From the NCBI GenBank assembly GCA_905215765.1, contig CAJMRP010000007.1, forward strand, positions 1 through 28,473: 28,473 nt of DNA, read 5' to 3'. Below the pieces are notes generated by a model. That model had not been told where the DNA came from. It saw only the letters and a program-made list of their open reading frames with translations, and made no database searches. Positions within the stretch are counted from its first letter, which is position 1; every line of letters starts with the position of its first letter. Below are positions 15,398-24,411 of the stretch, piece by piece. Position numbers and translations under genes: made by a program. This DNA comes from an uncultured bacterium. GTDB taxonomy: Bacteria; Actinomycetota; Coriobacteriia; Coriobacteriales; Coriobacteriaceae.

Positions 15398-16265
15398 ACG
15401 CCTCCCTCACCTTTCCGTGCACATGTCTGATAACCGCGGCAACGTCATCGGCCGAGGCAGTTCCGTTATTAACGATAAAATTAGCGTGAACGGGCGAAAC
15501 TTCCGCGCCGCCAATCGAAAAACCCTTTAATCCACAATCCTCGATAAGCTTGCCCACACTCGCATCGGGCGGGTTGCGAAAGACTGACCCGCAGGATGCG
15601 CGACCCATGGGCTGCGTACGCTTGCGCCTCGTCAGGTACCGTTCCATGCGCTCGCGAATGTCGGCCTTGGGCGCCGGTTTAAGCTTGAGCACGCACTCGA
15701 GGATGATCTCATTGCGGGGAAGGCTACATTCGCGGTAGCCCCAAGTGATCTCGGACCCCGCATAATGCTTGATACCAGATGCCGGGTCAAACGTTACGAC
15801 ATCCTCAACCAGCGAGCCAATCCACTCGGTCCGTGTGCCTGCATTCATAGATATCGCACCGCCAACCGAGCCAGGGATGCCAACGGCAAACTCAAGGCCC
15901 GAGAGGCTATGCGACAGGGCATCGTTGACCAGGCGCGCAAACATCACGCCCGCACCGACCGTCAGCGTACAACCGTCATCGGCAACAACCGTGCGCTGAA
16001 ACTCACGTCCGAGCGAAATGACGGCACCGCGATAACCGCCATCGGCAACCAGCAGATTGGAGCCCTTGCCGATGATGACCCACGGCACCTGCTCGCGATC
16101 GAGCACCGCCACGGCGCGGCGGAGGGCATGATAGCTATGGCACGTCACAAAGAGGTCGGCCTTGCCGCCGATACGATAGCTCGTATGACGCGCAAGGCGC
16201 TCGTCCTCGATCACATCCGTGTCGATCATGCCCGAGAGCGCCATGACGGCGTTAAACAGACCCAT
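15354..16265 (-). CDS. murB: UDP-N-acetylenolpyruvoylglucosamine reductase MurB
   Basis: The 303-residue flavoprotein reduces enolpyruvyl-UDP-GlcNAc to UDP-MurNAc with NADPH. FAD-binding motifs are 'HTSYRIGGKADLFV' (27-40), 'IIGKGSNLLVADGGYRG' (64-80) and 'GLEFAVGIPGSVGGAISMNAG' (123-143). The proton-donor serine is in 'CGSVFRNP' (Ser227), and the C-terminal Glu lies in 'ELRPEVKFLG'. It is the short type II form without the extra Tyr loop. The ATG at 16265 has only a weak site; in-frame ATGs at 16244 and 16229 are possible. Five bases separate it from the murC stop, and its end overlaps ftsQ by 44 bases. Confidence 0.96.
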   Translation of the reverse strand: MGLFNAVMALSGMIDTDVIEDERLARHTSYRIGGKADLFVTCHSYHALRRAVAVLDREQVPWVIIGKGSNLLVADGGYRGAVISLGREFQRTVVADDGCTLTVGAGVMFARLVNDALSHSLSGLEFAVGIPGSVGGAISMNAGTRTEWIGSLVEDVVTFDPASGIKHYAGSEITWGYRECSLPRNEIILECVLKLKPAPKADIRERMERYLTRRKRTQPMGRASCGSVFRNPPDASVGKLIEDCGLKGFSIGGAEVSPVHANFIVNNGTASADDVAAVIRHVHGKVREAYGIELRPEVKFLGF

Positions 16266-16270
16266 TAGAC

Positions 16271-17689
16271 TTAAGCGTCTTTCTTGGCAGTCAGATACTC
16301 GATAAACTCGGGACCGACGGTCGTAACGTCACCAGCACCCATAGTGAGCAGCAGGTCGCCCGCGCCCACCATCTGCTCGAGCTCCTGATTGAGCTCAAGA
16401 CGGCTGGAGCAGTACACGACCTCCTTGCCAGGATGCTTGGCGCGCACGGTATCGGCGAGCATCTTAGAGGTGACGCCCGGAATGGGCATCTCGCCAGCCG
16501 AGAACACATCAATCAGCAGCAGTTTATCGGCATTGGCAAATGCATCGGCAAAGTCGTCGCACAGGGCCTGCAGGCGCGAATAGCGGTGCGGCTGGAACAC
16601 GACGTCGACGTGCTTGTAGCCCAGCGACGAAGCAGCAGCAAGCGTCGCCTTGATCTCGGTGGGGTGATGGCCGTAATCATCGACCACGGTGATGCCATCG
16701 ATATCGCCCACGTGGGTAAAGCGACGGCGGACGCCCTCAAAGCTCGAGAGCGCCTTGGCGGCGGCGTCGATGTCAAGGCCCAGGACATGGGCGACGGTGA
16801 GCACCGCCGTGGCATTGAGCATGTTGTGGCGACCGGGATTGCTCTTGATCTCCACAGCGTGCTCAGTGCCGTCCTCAAAGCGAACGATAAAGTCGCTCTG
16901 GATGCCCTTGACATCCGGGTGCATGCAGACGATGTCGTTGCTCTCGGCAAAGCCGTAGGAAAGCACGTGACGACCCGTCGACTTGGCGAGCTCGACCAGA
17001 TGCGGGTCCTCACCGCAGACGATGACGGTGCCGTCCTCGCCCACCAGGCTCATGAATTTGGCGAAAGTCGCCTCGATCTCCTCGATACCCGAGTAGTGAT
17101 CGAGGTGGTCGGCCTCGACGTTGGTCACGATGACCACGTTGGGGTTCAGGAACAGGAAGGAGCTGTCGGACTCGTCGGCCTCGGCGACAAAGTAGTCGCC
17201 CGAGCCGTTCTTGCCGTTCGTGTCATAGCCCTCGACGATGCCACCGATCAAGAAGCTCGGATCCAGACCCATGCGGTCGAGCATGGTGGCGCACATCGAA
17301 GACGTGGTGGTCTTGCCATGCGTGCCGGCAACAGCGACGGTGGTGTAGCCGTGGCCCAAAGCAGAGAGCATCTTGGCACGGGGCCACACGGGAATACCAA
17401 GCTCGCGAGCGCGCACGAGTTCGGGGTTGGACTCCGGAATAGCGGTGGAGACAACAACCACGTCGGGCTTGACCTCGTCGATCGTGGCGGCCTCATGGCC
17501 CACATGCACCTTCACACCAGCGCGGGTAAGCTGGCGGATATAACGTGACGTCTTAAGGTCGGAGCCGGTAACGGCATAACCGCGCTCGTGAAGAACGAGG
17601 GCGATGCCGCTCATGCCGGCGCCGCCGATACCGATAAAGTGGGCGCTCTTAAACTCGGGCGCGGAGGTTGCAGTCTGGGAATCAGCCAT
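16271..17689 (-). CDS. murC: UDP-N-acetylmuramate-L-alanine ligase MurC
   Basis: The 472-residue Mur ligase adds L-Ala to UDP-MurNAc using ATP. The Rossmann-like N-terminus is 'FIGIGGAGMSGIA' (about 18-30), and the ATP loop is GTHGKTTT (122-129), where GTHGKT is diagnostic of MurC. 'EADESDSSFLFL' and 'NVEADHLDHY' are MurC-type, and 'VDDYGHHPTEI' lies in the C-terminal ligase domain. The start at 17689 was preferred over 17716 since the family begins there; AAGGAG sits 11 bases upstream, slightly far. It lies 97 bases after murG and five bases before murB. Confidence 0.97.
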   Translation of the reverse strand: MADSQTATSAPEFKSAHFIGIGGAGMSGIALVLHERGYAVTGSDLKTSRYIRQLTRAGVKVHVGHEAATIDEVKPDVVVVSTAIPESNPELVRARELGIPVWPRAKMLSALGHGYTTVAVAGTHGKTTTSSMCATMLDRMGLDPSFLIGGIVEGYDTNGKNGSGDYFVAEADESDSSFLFLNPNVVIVTNVEADHLDHYSGIEEIEATFAKFMSLVGEDGTVIVCGEDPHLVELAKSTGRHVLSYGFAESNDIVCMHPDVKGIQSDFIVRFEDGTEHAVEIKSNPGRHNMLNATAVLTVAHVLGLDIDAAAKALSSFEGVRRRFTHVGDIDGITVVDDYGHHPTEIKATLAAASSLGYKHVDVVFQPHRYSRLQALCDDFADAFANADKLLLIDVFSAGEMPIPGVTSKMLADTVRAKHPGKEVVYCSSRLELNQELEQMVGAGDLLLTMGAGDVTTVGPEFIEYLTAKKDA

Positions 17690-17786
17690 GTGCTCGTGTA
17701 CTCCTTGCGTAAACACTGCCTGTAACCCGTTAACTGTACCGCACCTACCGCATCAGCGCGAGGGCGACCGACGATATCCCGTCTAA

Positions 17787-18902
17787 CTAACGCAAACCCT
17801 CTACCGCATCCGCCAGAAGAGCGGCGGCCCTATCCTGAGCCAGACCACGCGCCGCCTGACGCATGGCGTCGCGCGCCGCCGCGTCATCGACCAGGTGCAG
17901 CAGTTCATCGGCAAAGGCAGAACCGTCGATATCGGCATCGGCGCAGAGCACGCCGGCCCCGGCGTCGACCAGATAACGGGCATTGGTGGTTTGGTGGTCG
18001 GCCGTCGCATGCGGGTACGGCACGAGCACCGAAGGCACAGCGAGCGCAGCGATCTCGGCCACGCTCGATGCGCCCGAACGCGAGAGCACCAAATCGGCAG
18101 CAGCCAGCATATCGCCCATGTTGTCGATGTAAGGCTGGACGCGGTAACGCTTCGCCTCCTCGGGCGTCAGCGCCAAAGCGCGCTCGGTCTCCTCAAAGCC
18201 GTCGGCACCCGTCGAATGCAACACATAGAGGTTCTTGCGCGAAAGCAGCTCGTTTTTGAGCGAAGCCACGCGCTCGTTGAGGTGCTGGGCGCCAAGTGAA
18301 CCGCCAAAGACGAGCAGCAGCGTAGCGTCCTCGGGAACGCCAAGTGCCTTGCGGCCGCGAGCGCGATCGCCCTCGATCACCGAGCGACGTACGGGGTTGC
18401 CGGTCATGAGCACGTGGTCAGGGTCACCTTCGCGCTCAAAGACCGAACGCGCTGCCGGCACCGAGATGCACACGCGGGCGGCGTGGGAGTTCATCATCTT
18501 GTTGGCCAGGCCCGGAACAGAGTTCTGCTCATGCAGCAGATACGGAACGCCCGCGCCCTTGCACCACCCCAGCAGCGGAACCTCGACATAGGCACCAAAA
18601 CCAATGGCGGCATCGGGCTTGCCGACCTTTGAGAAATGACTGGCGAGCGCACGCTTGGCTTTGTTGACACGCCACAGCGAGGTCAGCGCCGTCCAAGGAC
18701 GGGAGCGGTCGAAGCCCGTGACCGTAATGGGCACAAAATCAAACCCAGCCTCGGGAACCAGACGACCCTCGAGCTTGCGCGACTGGCCCACGAACACAAC
18801 GTGGTGGCCACGGTCACGCAGCTCCTCGGCCAAGGCGAGCGCGGGGTTGATGTGTCCTGCCGTGCCGCCGGCTGCAATAGCAACGGTCATTTCATCGGTC
18901 AT
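17787..18902 (-). CDS. murG: UDP-GlcNAc:lipid I GlcNAc transferase MurG
   Basis: The 371-residue GT-B glycosyltransferase converts lipid I to lipid II on the inner membrane face. The N-terminal glycine loop is GGTAGHINPALA (about 12-23). 'GFGAYVEVPLL' and 'LLHEQNSVPGLANKM' follow, then the second glycine loop 'VFGGSLGAQHLNE'. The donor-site block is 'DLVLSRSGASSVAEIAALAVPSVLVPYPHATADHQTTNA'. The ATG at 18902 was chosen because GAAGGG lies six bases upstream; a GTG at 18920 and an ATG at 18890 are alternatives. It overlaps the ftsW end by 11 bases, indicating coupled translation. Confidence 0.97.
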   Translation of the reverse strand: MTDEMTVAIAAGGTAGHINPALALAEELRDRGHHVVFVGQSRKLEGRLVPEAGFDFVPITVTGFDRSRPWTALTSLWRVNKAKRALASHFSKVGKPDAAIGFGAYVEVPLLGWCKGAGVPYLLHEQNSVPGLANKMMNSHAARVCISVPAARSVFEREGDPDHVLMTGNPVRRSVIEGDRARGRKALGVPEDATLLLVFGGSLGAQHLNERVASLKNELLSRKNLYVLHSTGADGFEETERALALTPEEAKRYRVQPYIDNMGDMLAAADLVLSRSGASSVAEIAALAVPSVLVPYPHATADHQTTNARYLVDAGAGVLCADADIDGSAFADELLHLVDDAAARDAMRQAARGLAQDRAAALLADAVEGLR

Positions 18903-20412
18903 GGTAGTCCCTTCGTACACGCGGTCCCTGGTCGTCGGTACGCAGACGCGCCGACGGGTCCGAGTTCAAATCGATTCGATTATATCCGCCGCCCGCGTTG
19001 CGAGGGCTGGGGCGCTGAGGACGACCTTGCGGCGCCGTTCGCTGACGCGGGCGGGCTGCCGGCTCGGTCGCAGAGCCATCCAGGACGGTAAAACCGTTAC
19101 GCGTAGATCGCTCGCCGCGCACGTGGGGCACGCCGGCGGTGCTCTCATCCATAACGGCAAAGCTCTCGCGGCGACGGTCGTACTCATCGCGACGGGCGCT
19201 CTCATACGAAACGCGCAGGATCAGACCGGCGAGCATAAGCGACACAATAATCGAAGAGCCGCCGTAGCTAATAAACGGCAACGGTTTGCCCGTCATGGGA
19301 AACACGTTGAGGATGCCCAGCGCGTTAATCAAAAACTGCACCGCGAGAATGACCGCGGAGCCAGACGCCATGAGCGCACCCCGACGATCGGTCGCCTGCT
19401 CGGCAATGCGAAACGCCGAGTAGATCAGCATCGCAAACACCAAGAAGAACAGCACGGTTCCGACAAAACCGACTTCCTCGCCAATGATGGCCAGGATGTA
19501 GTCGTTGTGCGCCTCGGGCAGATACGAGTACTTCATGGTTGAGTTGCCGATGCCACGGCCGAACAGACCGCCCGAGGCAAAGGCCATGATGGCAAGCGTG
19601 GCCTGATAGCCGTCACCATACTCGTCGGCCCAAGGATTCCAAGCAACCTCGACACGCGTCATACGATACGGCTCGGCGATAAGGGCGATCGCAATGACGG
19701 CGATGCCGGCAACGACCGTCCAAACGATATATTTGGGGTCCAATCCCGCAAACAACGCCATGCACATGAGGGTCAGCAAGATGATCAGAACGGTGCCAAA
19801 ATCGGGCTGAACAAAAATCAGAAAGAGCGAAATGCCCAGGTAGACACCCATCTTGCGAAGAAACTCGTTGATGTTGCCGCCGGGCGAAAAGATGCGGTCG
19901 AGCATGATTGCCGAATACGCGATGGCGAACGGCTTTAAAAACTCAGACGGCTGGAACTGAATACCGGCGATGTTGAGCCAACGCGTGGCGCCACGACTGC
20001 CGCTACCCATAAAGAACACCAGAACCAGTAGCCCTATCATGCCCATGAGAAAGATCCTGAGCACGTCTTCCCCAAACCAACTGTCCGGCAAGACGCGCAC
20101 GATGGCAACCATGGCCAGCACGCCAACTCCAGCAAACGCGGCCTGTCGAAACAGGAAAAACGTCGCCGTACCATTCTCGTGCAGCGCCTCGACCGAAGAT
20201 GCCGAGTACACCATCAGCAAGCCGAAGCAAACCAAGCTAAACAGGCAAGCCATAAATATCAAACGGGGGCGCATGATGCGGGCGGGGACGCCGGCAATAT
20301 AGCGCTCACCGAACGTCTGCCCGCCGCGTCCGGAACGCGGCGTGCTACGCAGCGAGGAAGCACGGTCCGAGTCGGGCCTCCTCATATCACTTCGGGGGCT
20401 CTCCTCTCTCAC
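18892..20412 (-). CDS. ftsW: Lipid II polymerase FtsW (SEDS family)
   Basis: The 506-residue product has ten membrane helices between about residues 45 and 415 and SEDS motifs: 'RGATRWLNIAGIQFQPSEFLK', 'VQPDFGTVLI', 'PEAHNDYILAIIGEEVGFVG' and 'GKPLPFISYGGSS'. With the class B PBP it polymerises glycan at the septum. The basic N-terminus (about 1-45) and the C-terminal tail (about 415-506, Arg/Pro/Ser/Asp-rich) are predicted disordered. The GTG at 20412 was chosen for the AGGGG six bases upstream, at the murD stop; a TTG at 20418 and an ATG at 20385 are alternatives. Location between murD and murG is the usual one for FtsW rather than RodA. Confidence 0.94.
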   Translation of the reverse strand: MREESPRSDMRRPDSDRASSLRSTPRSGRGGQTFGERYIAGVPARIMRPRLIFMACLFSLVCFGLLMVYSASSVEALHENGTATFFLFRQAAFAGVGVLAMVAIVRVLPDSWFGEDVLRIFLMGMIGLLVLVFFMGSGSRGATRWLNIAGIQFQPSEFLKPFAIAYSAIMLDRIFSPGGNINEFLRKMGVYLGISLFLIFVQPDFGTVLIILLTLMCMALFAGLDPKYIVWTVVAGIAVIAIALIAEPYRMTRVEVAWNPWADEYGDGYQATLAIMAFASGGLFGRGIGNSTMKYSYLPEAHNDYILAIIGEEVGFVGTVLFFLVFAMLIYSAFRIAEQATDRRGALMASGSAVILAVQFLINALGILNVFPMTGKPLPFISYGGSSIIVSLMLAGLILRVSYESARRDEYDRRRESFAVMDESTAGVPHVRGERSTRNGFTVLDGSATEPAARPRQRTAPQGRPQRPSPRNAGGGYNRIDLNSDPSARLRTDDQGPRVRRDYHDR

Positions 20413-20421
20413 CGGCAACCC

Positions 20422-21828
20422 CTATTCCGTTTGCGATTTCGCTGCTGCGGCAAGCTGGGCAACGTAGTCCTTAAACACACGACCGCGCTCCTCGTAGCCC
20501 GAGAACTCGTCGAACGAAGAGCAAGCGGGCGAAAGCAGGATCACGTCGCCGCGGCTCGAGAGCGAGCGGGCAACGTCAACGGCATCGCGCAGATCATCGG
20601 CCTGGGCGATATCCACGTCACCATCGACATCGGCCTCGTCCATAGCGGCGGTAAAGCGCTCGCGCGCATCGCCAAAGCAAACGACCGAGCGCACGTTGTC
20701 CATAACGACGCGGGCAAAGTCCGCAAGCGGGGTACCCTTATCGTGGCCGCCGAGCAGCAAGATCACGTCGTCATCGGGAAACGCGGTCAGGGCCTTTTCG
20801 ACCGCATCGGTGTTCGTTGCCTTGGAATCGTTGACGTAGCGCACGCCATCGATCTCGCCGCAGGGTTCCACGCGGTGTTCGAGTGGCTGGAACGATGCCA
20901 AACCGCGGCAAACGCCCTCGGGATCGGCACCGACGGCCAGAGCAGCCGTGGCGGCACATAGGGCATTAATGACATTGTGATGGCCCGAGATCTTGAGCTC
21001 GGACGTGGCGACAAGCTGAGTCTCGACGCCCTTCAGGCGCACGACCATCTTGCCATCGCGCACAAAGGCGGCGTCTGCACCCTCGGGCTCGTCAAAAGCG
21101 ACCTTGCAGATGCGGCGACCCGGTGTGTAGATGTACTCATCGAACTCATGGATGCCGGCATCCTCGACGTCGATAACCACGAGGTCGTCGTCGACCATAT
21201 TCTCGAACAACTTGATCTTGGCAAGCGCATAGTTCTTGTGGCTCTTGTGCCAGCCCAGGTGGTCGGGCGTGATGTTGAGCAGCACCGCCACGCGAGGATG
21301 AAGCTCGGCGGTCGTAGCAATCTGATAACTCGACAGCTCGGCCACAAACCACTCATTGTGCGCGCGGCCGTCGATCTCGTTCACCGGCGGCTCACCGATA
21401 TTGCCGACGGCCACGCTGGCTTTACCGGCGGCCTTGAGCAGATAATCTGTCAGCGACGTGGTAGTTGTCTTGCCGTTGGTGCCCGTGATGGCGATCCAAT
21501 TTTGGGGAGACAGGCGGTAGGCAAACTCAGGCTCGCCCATAATCTGGGCGGCATGCTCACGCCCGGCCTTAAAAAAGGCCGAGAACTCCGAGATACCCGG
21601 GCATGTCACGCACACGTCATAGTCACCCTCGACCTGCTCGGTGCCGTAGACAAACGACGCGCCCTGCGCCTCGAGCGCACGTGTGGCGTCATTGGGCTCG
21701 GAGCTACCGCCGCCATACACGGTCGTAGCGCTCACGCGCCCGGGGTGAGCCAACGCCCAACGGGCGACATCGAGACCGGATTTACCCTGCCCCAAAACAA
21801 GCAGGCTAAAGACATCAGCAAGAGGCAT
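20422..21828 (-). CDS. murD: UDP-MurNAc-L-alanine-D-glutamate ligase MurD
   Basis: The 468-residue Mur ligase adds D-Glu. It has an N-terminal UDP-binding domain with 'LGQGKSGLDVARW', the ATP loop GTNGKTTTT (116-124), 'AELSSYQ' and 'LNITPDHLGWH'. The C-terminal MurD signatures are 'YVNDSKATNTDA' and 'LSPACSSFDEFSGYEERG'. It acts in the cytoplasm between MurC and MurE. The start follows the mraY stop by nine bases with only a weak ribosome site (GGATAG), so it probably relies on coupling. Confidence 0.97.
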   Translation of the reverse strand: MPLADVFSLLVLGQGKSGLDVARWALAHPGRVSATTVYGGGSSEPNDATRALEAQGASFVYGTEQVEGDYDVCVTCPGISEFSAFFKAGREHAAQIMGEPEFAYRLSPQNWIAITGTNGKTTTTSLTDYLLKAAGKASVAVGNIGEPPVNEIDGRAHNEWFVAELSSYQIATTAELHPRVAVLLNITPDHLGWHKSHKNYALAKIKLFENMVDDDLVVIDVEDAGIHEFDEYIYTPGRRICKVAFDEPEGADAAFVRDGKMVVRLKGVETQLVATSELKISGHHNVINALCAATAALAVGADPEGVCRGLASFQPLEHRVEPCGEIDGVRYVNDSKATNTDAVEKALTAFPDDDVILLLGGHDKGTPLADFARVVMDNVRSVVCFGDARERFTAAMDEADVDGDVDIAQADDLRDAVDVARSLSSRGDVILLSPACSSFDEFSGYEERGRVFKDYVAQLAAAAKSQTE

Positions 21829-21837
21829 GAAAGACCA

Positions 21838-22857
21838 CTATCCCAACTGGAAGAACAGGGCGAGGCCAACGGCGCCAAAGGCCGCGGCGATAATCCAAAA
21901 ACGGATAACGACTTTGGTCTCGGCCCAGCCCTTCTTTTCGAAATGATGATGAATGGGCGCCATAAGGAAGACGCGCTTGTGCGTAAAGTGGAAATAGACA
22001 ACCTGGATCATGACCGACAGGGTCTCGACGATAAACAGACCGCCGATGATGAGGGAAACAACTTCGGTGTTGGTCATGATGGAGGTGCAGGCAAAAGCGG
22101 CACCCAGGGCAAGCGAGCCGGTATCACCCATAAAGATGCTCGCCGGGTAGCAGTTGAACCACAAAAAGCCCAGGCAGGCACCGGCGCACGCCGTGCAGAA
22201 GATGGACAGGTTCACGTCACCGTGCAAAAACGCCATGGCGGCCATGGCGAGCATGGCGATCATGGAAGTGCCGCCGGCAAGGCCGTCCAGACCATCGGTC
22301 AGGTTCACGGCATTGGAAAGACCAGCGATCATCAGCCAGCAAAATACAATGTAGAGCCACGGAAACGAAAGGCCGCAGATGGTGGTCGAAAGAACACCGA
22401 GGTCAATCGTCAGGCCGCCGGGAAAACGAATCTCGGGGGCGACGCCGCACCAATTGACGGCGAGCACGGTAAAGGTGACGCAGATGATGGTCAGACCGAT
22501 CATCTTGGCGTGAGGCGTCAGGCCGAGCGAGCGACCGTGCGTGACGGAGGTCAGGTCGTCGATGAGACCCAGAACGCCGGTGGCCAACGTGGCAAGCAGC
22601 ACGAGCACGAGCTCGGTGGTGAGCTTGCCCATCAGCAGGCAGGTCAGCGAGATCGCGACAAGGATGATGACGCCGCCCATGGTCGGCGTACCCTGTTTAA
22701 TCAAATGACGCTTGGGGCCGTCGGCTCGGACCTGTTGGCCGATACCCTCGACCTTCAGCAGCTTGATCCACCACGGCATAAGCAGCAACGCAATGGCGGC
22801 AGCGATGCCAAGTCCCAAAAAGGCCTGATACGTAGGATACGAGGGATTGCCGAACAT
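21838..22857 (-). CDS. mraY: Phospho-MurNAc-pentapeptide transferase MraY
   Basis: The 339-residue protein has ten membrane helices and makes lipid I by moving phospho-MurNAc-pentapeptide to undecaprenyl phosphate. Catalytic and family motifs: 'KQGTPTMGGV' near residue 55, the Mg-binding Asp pair in 'LIDDLTSV', 'NLTDGLDGLAGG', 'FMGDTGSLALGA' and the cytoplasmic 'PIHHHFEKKGWAETKVV' near the C-terminus. Only three bases separate the murF stop from this ATG. Confidence 0.97.
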   Translation of the reverse strand: MFGNPSYPTYQAFLGLGIAAAIALLLMPWWIKLLKVEGIGQQVRADGPKRHLIKQGTPTMGGVIILVAISLTCLLMGKLTTELVLVLLATLATGVLGLIDDLTSVTHGRSLGLTPHAKMIGLTIICVTFTVLAVNWCGVAPEIRFPGGLTIDLGVLSTTICGLSFPWLYIVFCWLMIAGLSNAVNLTDGLDGLAGGTSMIAMLAMAAMAFLHGDVNLSIFCTACAGACLGFLWFNCYPASIFMGDTGSLALGAAFACTSIMTNTEVVSLIIGGLFIVETLSVMIQVVYFHFTHKRVFLMAPIHHHFEKKGWAETKVVIRFWIIAAAFGAVGLALFFQLG

Positions 22858-22860
22858 GGG

Positions 22861-24285
22861 CTAGCACACACCTTCCACAAAGCGGTCGAGCTCAACAAAA
22901 CGGGAACCCTTGACCAGTACAACATCATGATTTTCAAGCGCGCCGCCCATGCGGTCGAGCACCTGCTGATAATCGGAGAACACCTGGATGCGGTCCTCAT
23001 CCATACCCATCATACGTGCGGCATCGGCCATGAGCTGAGCCAGCTCGCCGCCAACGCACGCGAGCATGTCGAGCTTCTTGGCGGCGGCATAGGCTCCCAC
23101 GAGCTCATGCATGCGGGGAGCCTCGTCGCCCATCTCGCCCATCTCGCCCAAGATCGCCATGCGCGAACCGTCACAGATGAGCGAGCACAGCAAATCGAGG
23201 CCGGCAGCCATAGACTCGGCACTGGCGTTATAGGAGTCGTCGATGATGCGTGCTCCGCTCTTGGCGCGCTTGATCTCCTGACGGTGACCGGTAATCGTAA
23301 GGCCCCTAAAGGCAGCATCGATCTGCTCGGGCGTCACGCCCAGACGATAGGCGACCGCGGCGGCCTTGACGGCATTGGGCACGGACTGCACACCGGGAAT
23401 GGCCAACATGGTATCGACCGTGTCGCCCTGACCAAAGTCGAGCGTAAAGACCGGATGGCCCTCGTCGTCGACGCGAATGTCGCGCGCGCGGACCTCGTCG
23501 TCGTCCGAGACACCGGCCAGCATCACGTCAATACCTGCAGGCTGGGCGAACGTGTCGCGAATGAACGGCGTAAAGTCGTCCTCGCCGCCCAAAACCAGCA
23601 ACGGCGAGAAGTCGCCGGCGGCGCACATGCCCTGGACAATCTCGGACTTGGCGCGGGCGATGTTCTCGCGGCTGCCCAGGATACCGATGTGGGAGGTTCC
23701 GATCTTGCTCACGATGGCAAGATTGGGGTTGGCAGACTGGGACAGGCGCTCAATCTCATGAAAATGGTTCATGCCCATCTCGAGCACCAGGACCTCGGTA
23801 TCGGCCGGAGCGGAAAGCACCGTGAGCGGCATGCCGATCAGGTTGTTGAAATTGCCCTTCGTGGCCCAGACGCGATAACGCTTGGCGAGCACGGCGGCGA
23901 GCACGTCCTTGGTCGTCGTCTTGCCAATCGAACCGGTAATGCCGACGACCAGGCAGCCAAGCTCCAAGCGATATACGTGCGCCAGGCGCAGCAAGAACTC
24001 CACGGGGTCGTCGGTCAGCAAGATGGCGCATCCCTTGTCCTGCGCCAACGAAACCAGCTCGGCATCGGGCTCGCGCGTCATCACGACGGCACCGGCACCC
24101 GACTCGATGGCACGGGAGGCAAAATCATTGCCGTCGACCTTTTCGCCGGGGAAGGCGACAAAGATCGTCCCCTCTTCGACCTGACGCGAGTCGATAACGC
24201 ACCCGCGGCATACCCGATCGACTTCTTCCGTCACGGTTCGGGCCCCTGTTGCGGCCGCGAGGTTGTTGACGGCGATCTCTATCAT
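22861..24285 (-). CDS. murF: UDP-MurNAc-tripeptide-D-Ala-D-Ala ligase MurF
   Basis: The 474-residue Mur ligase completes the pentapeptide precursor. 'CVIDSRQVEEGTIFVAFPGEKVDGNDF' (about 29-55) is the MurE/F-type N-terminal domain. The ATP loop is GITGSIGKTTTKD (115-127), and 'NFNNLIGMPLT' and 'EMGMNHFHEI' follow, the latter diagnostic of MurF. 'IDDSYNASAESM' and 'ILGEMGEMGDEA' lie in the C-terminal domain. The start has an AGGGGAG site five bases upstream. It follows ftsI after 126 bases in the position where murE would normally come first. Confidence 0.96.
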   Translation of the reverse strand: MIEIAVNNLAAATGARTVTEEVDRVCRGCVIDSRQVEEGTIFVAFPGEKVDGNDFASRAIESGAGAVVMTREPDAELVSLAQDKGCAILLTDDPVEFLLRLAHVYRLELGCLVVGITGSIGKTTTKDVLAAVLAKRYRVWATKGNFNNLIGMPLTVLSAPADTEVLVLEMGMNHFHEIERLSQSANPNLAIVSKIGTSHIGILGSRENIARAKSEIVQGMCAAGDFSPLLVLGGEDDFTPFIRDTFAQPAGIDVMLAGVSDDDEVRARDIRVDDEGHPVFTLDFGQGDTVDTMLAIPGVQSVPNAVKAAAVAYRLGVTPEQIDAAFRGLTITGHRQEIKRAKSGARIIDDSYNASAESMAAGLDLLCSLICDGSRMAILGEMGEMGDEAPRMHELVGAYAAAKKLDMLACVGGELAQLMADAARMMGMDEDRIQVFSDYQQVLDRMGGALENHDVVLVKGSRFVELDRFVEGVC

Positions 24286-24339
24286 TGCAGCTCCCCTGTA
24301 AACCTAATAATGCTATCGGCGTATTGTATCCCAGCGCCG

Positions 24340-24363
24340 CACATGCGTGGTGCAGGGCATGTG
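24340..24363. other. Small inverted repeat in the ftsI-murF gap
   Basis: Seven-base arms CACATGC (24340-24346) and GCATGTG (24357-24363) around a ten-base loop. Next to it on the minus strand is a TACAAT (about 24328-24323) that resembles a -10 hexamer, without a clear -35. The gap 24286-24411 may hold an internal promoter for murF onward. I see no remnant of murE. Confidence 0.35.
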
Positions 24364-24411
24364 AACACCCTCATATGGGACAACAAACCACGCCCCAAAG
24401 ATTGTAACCCC

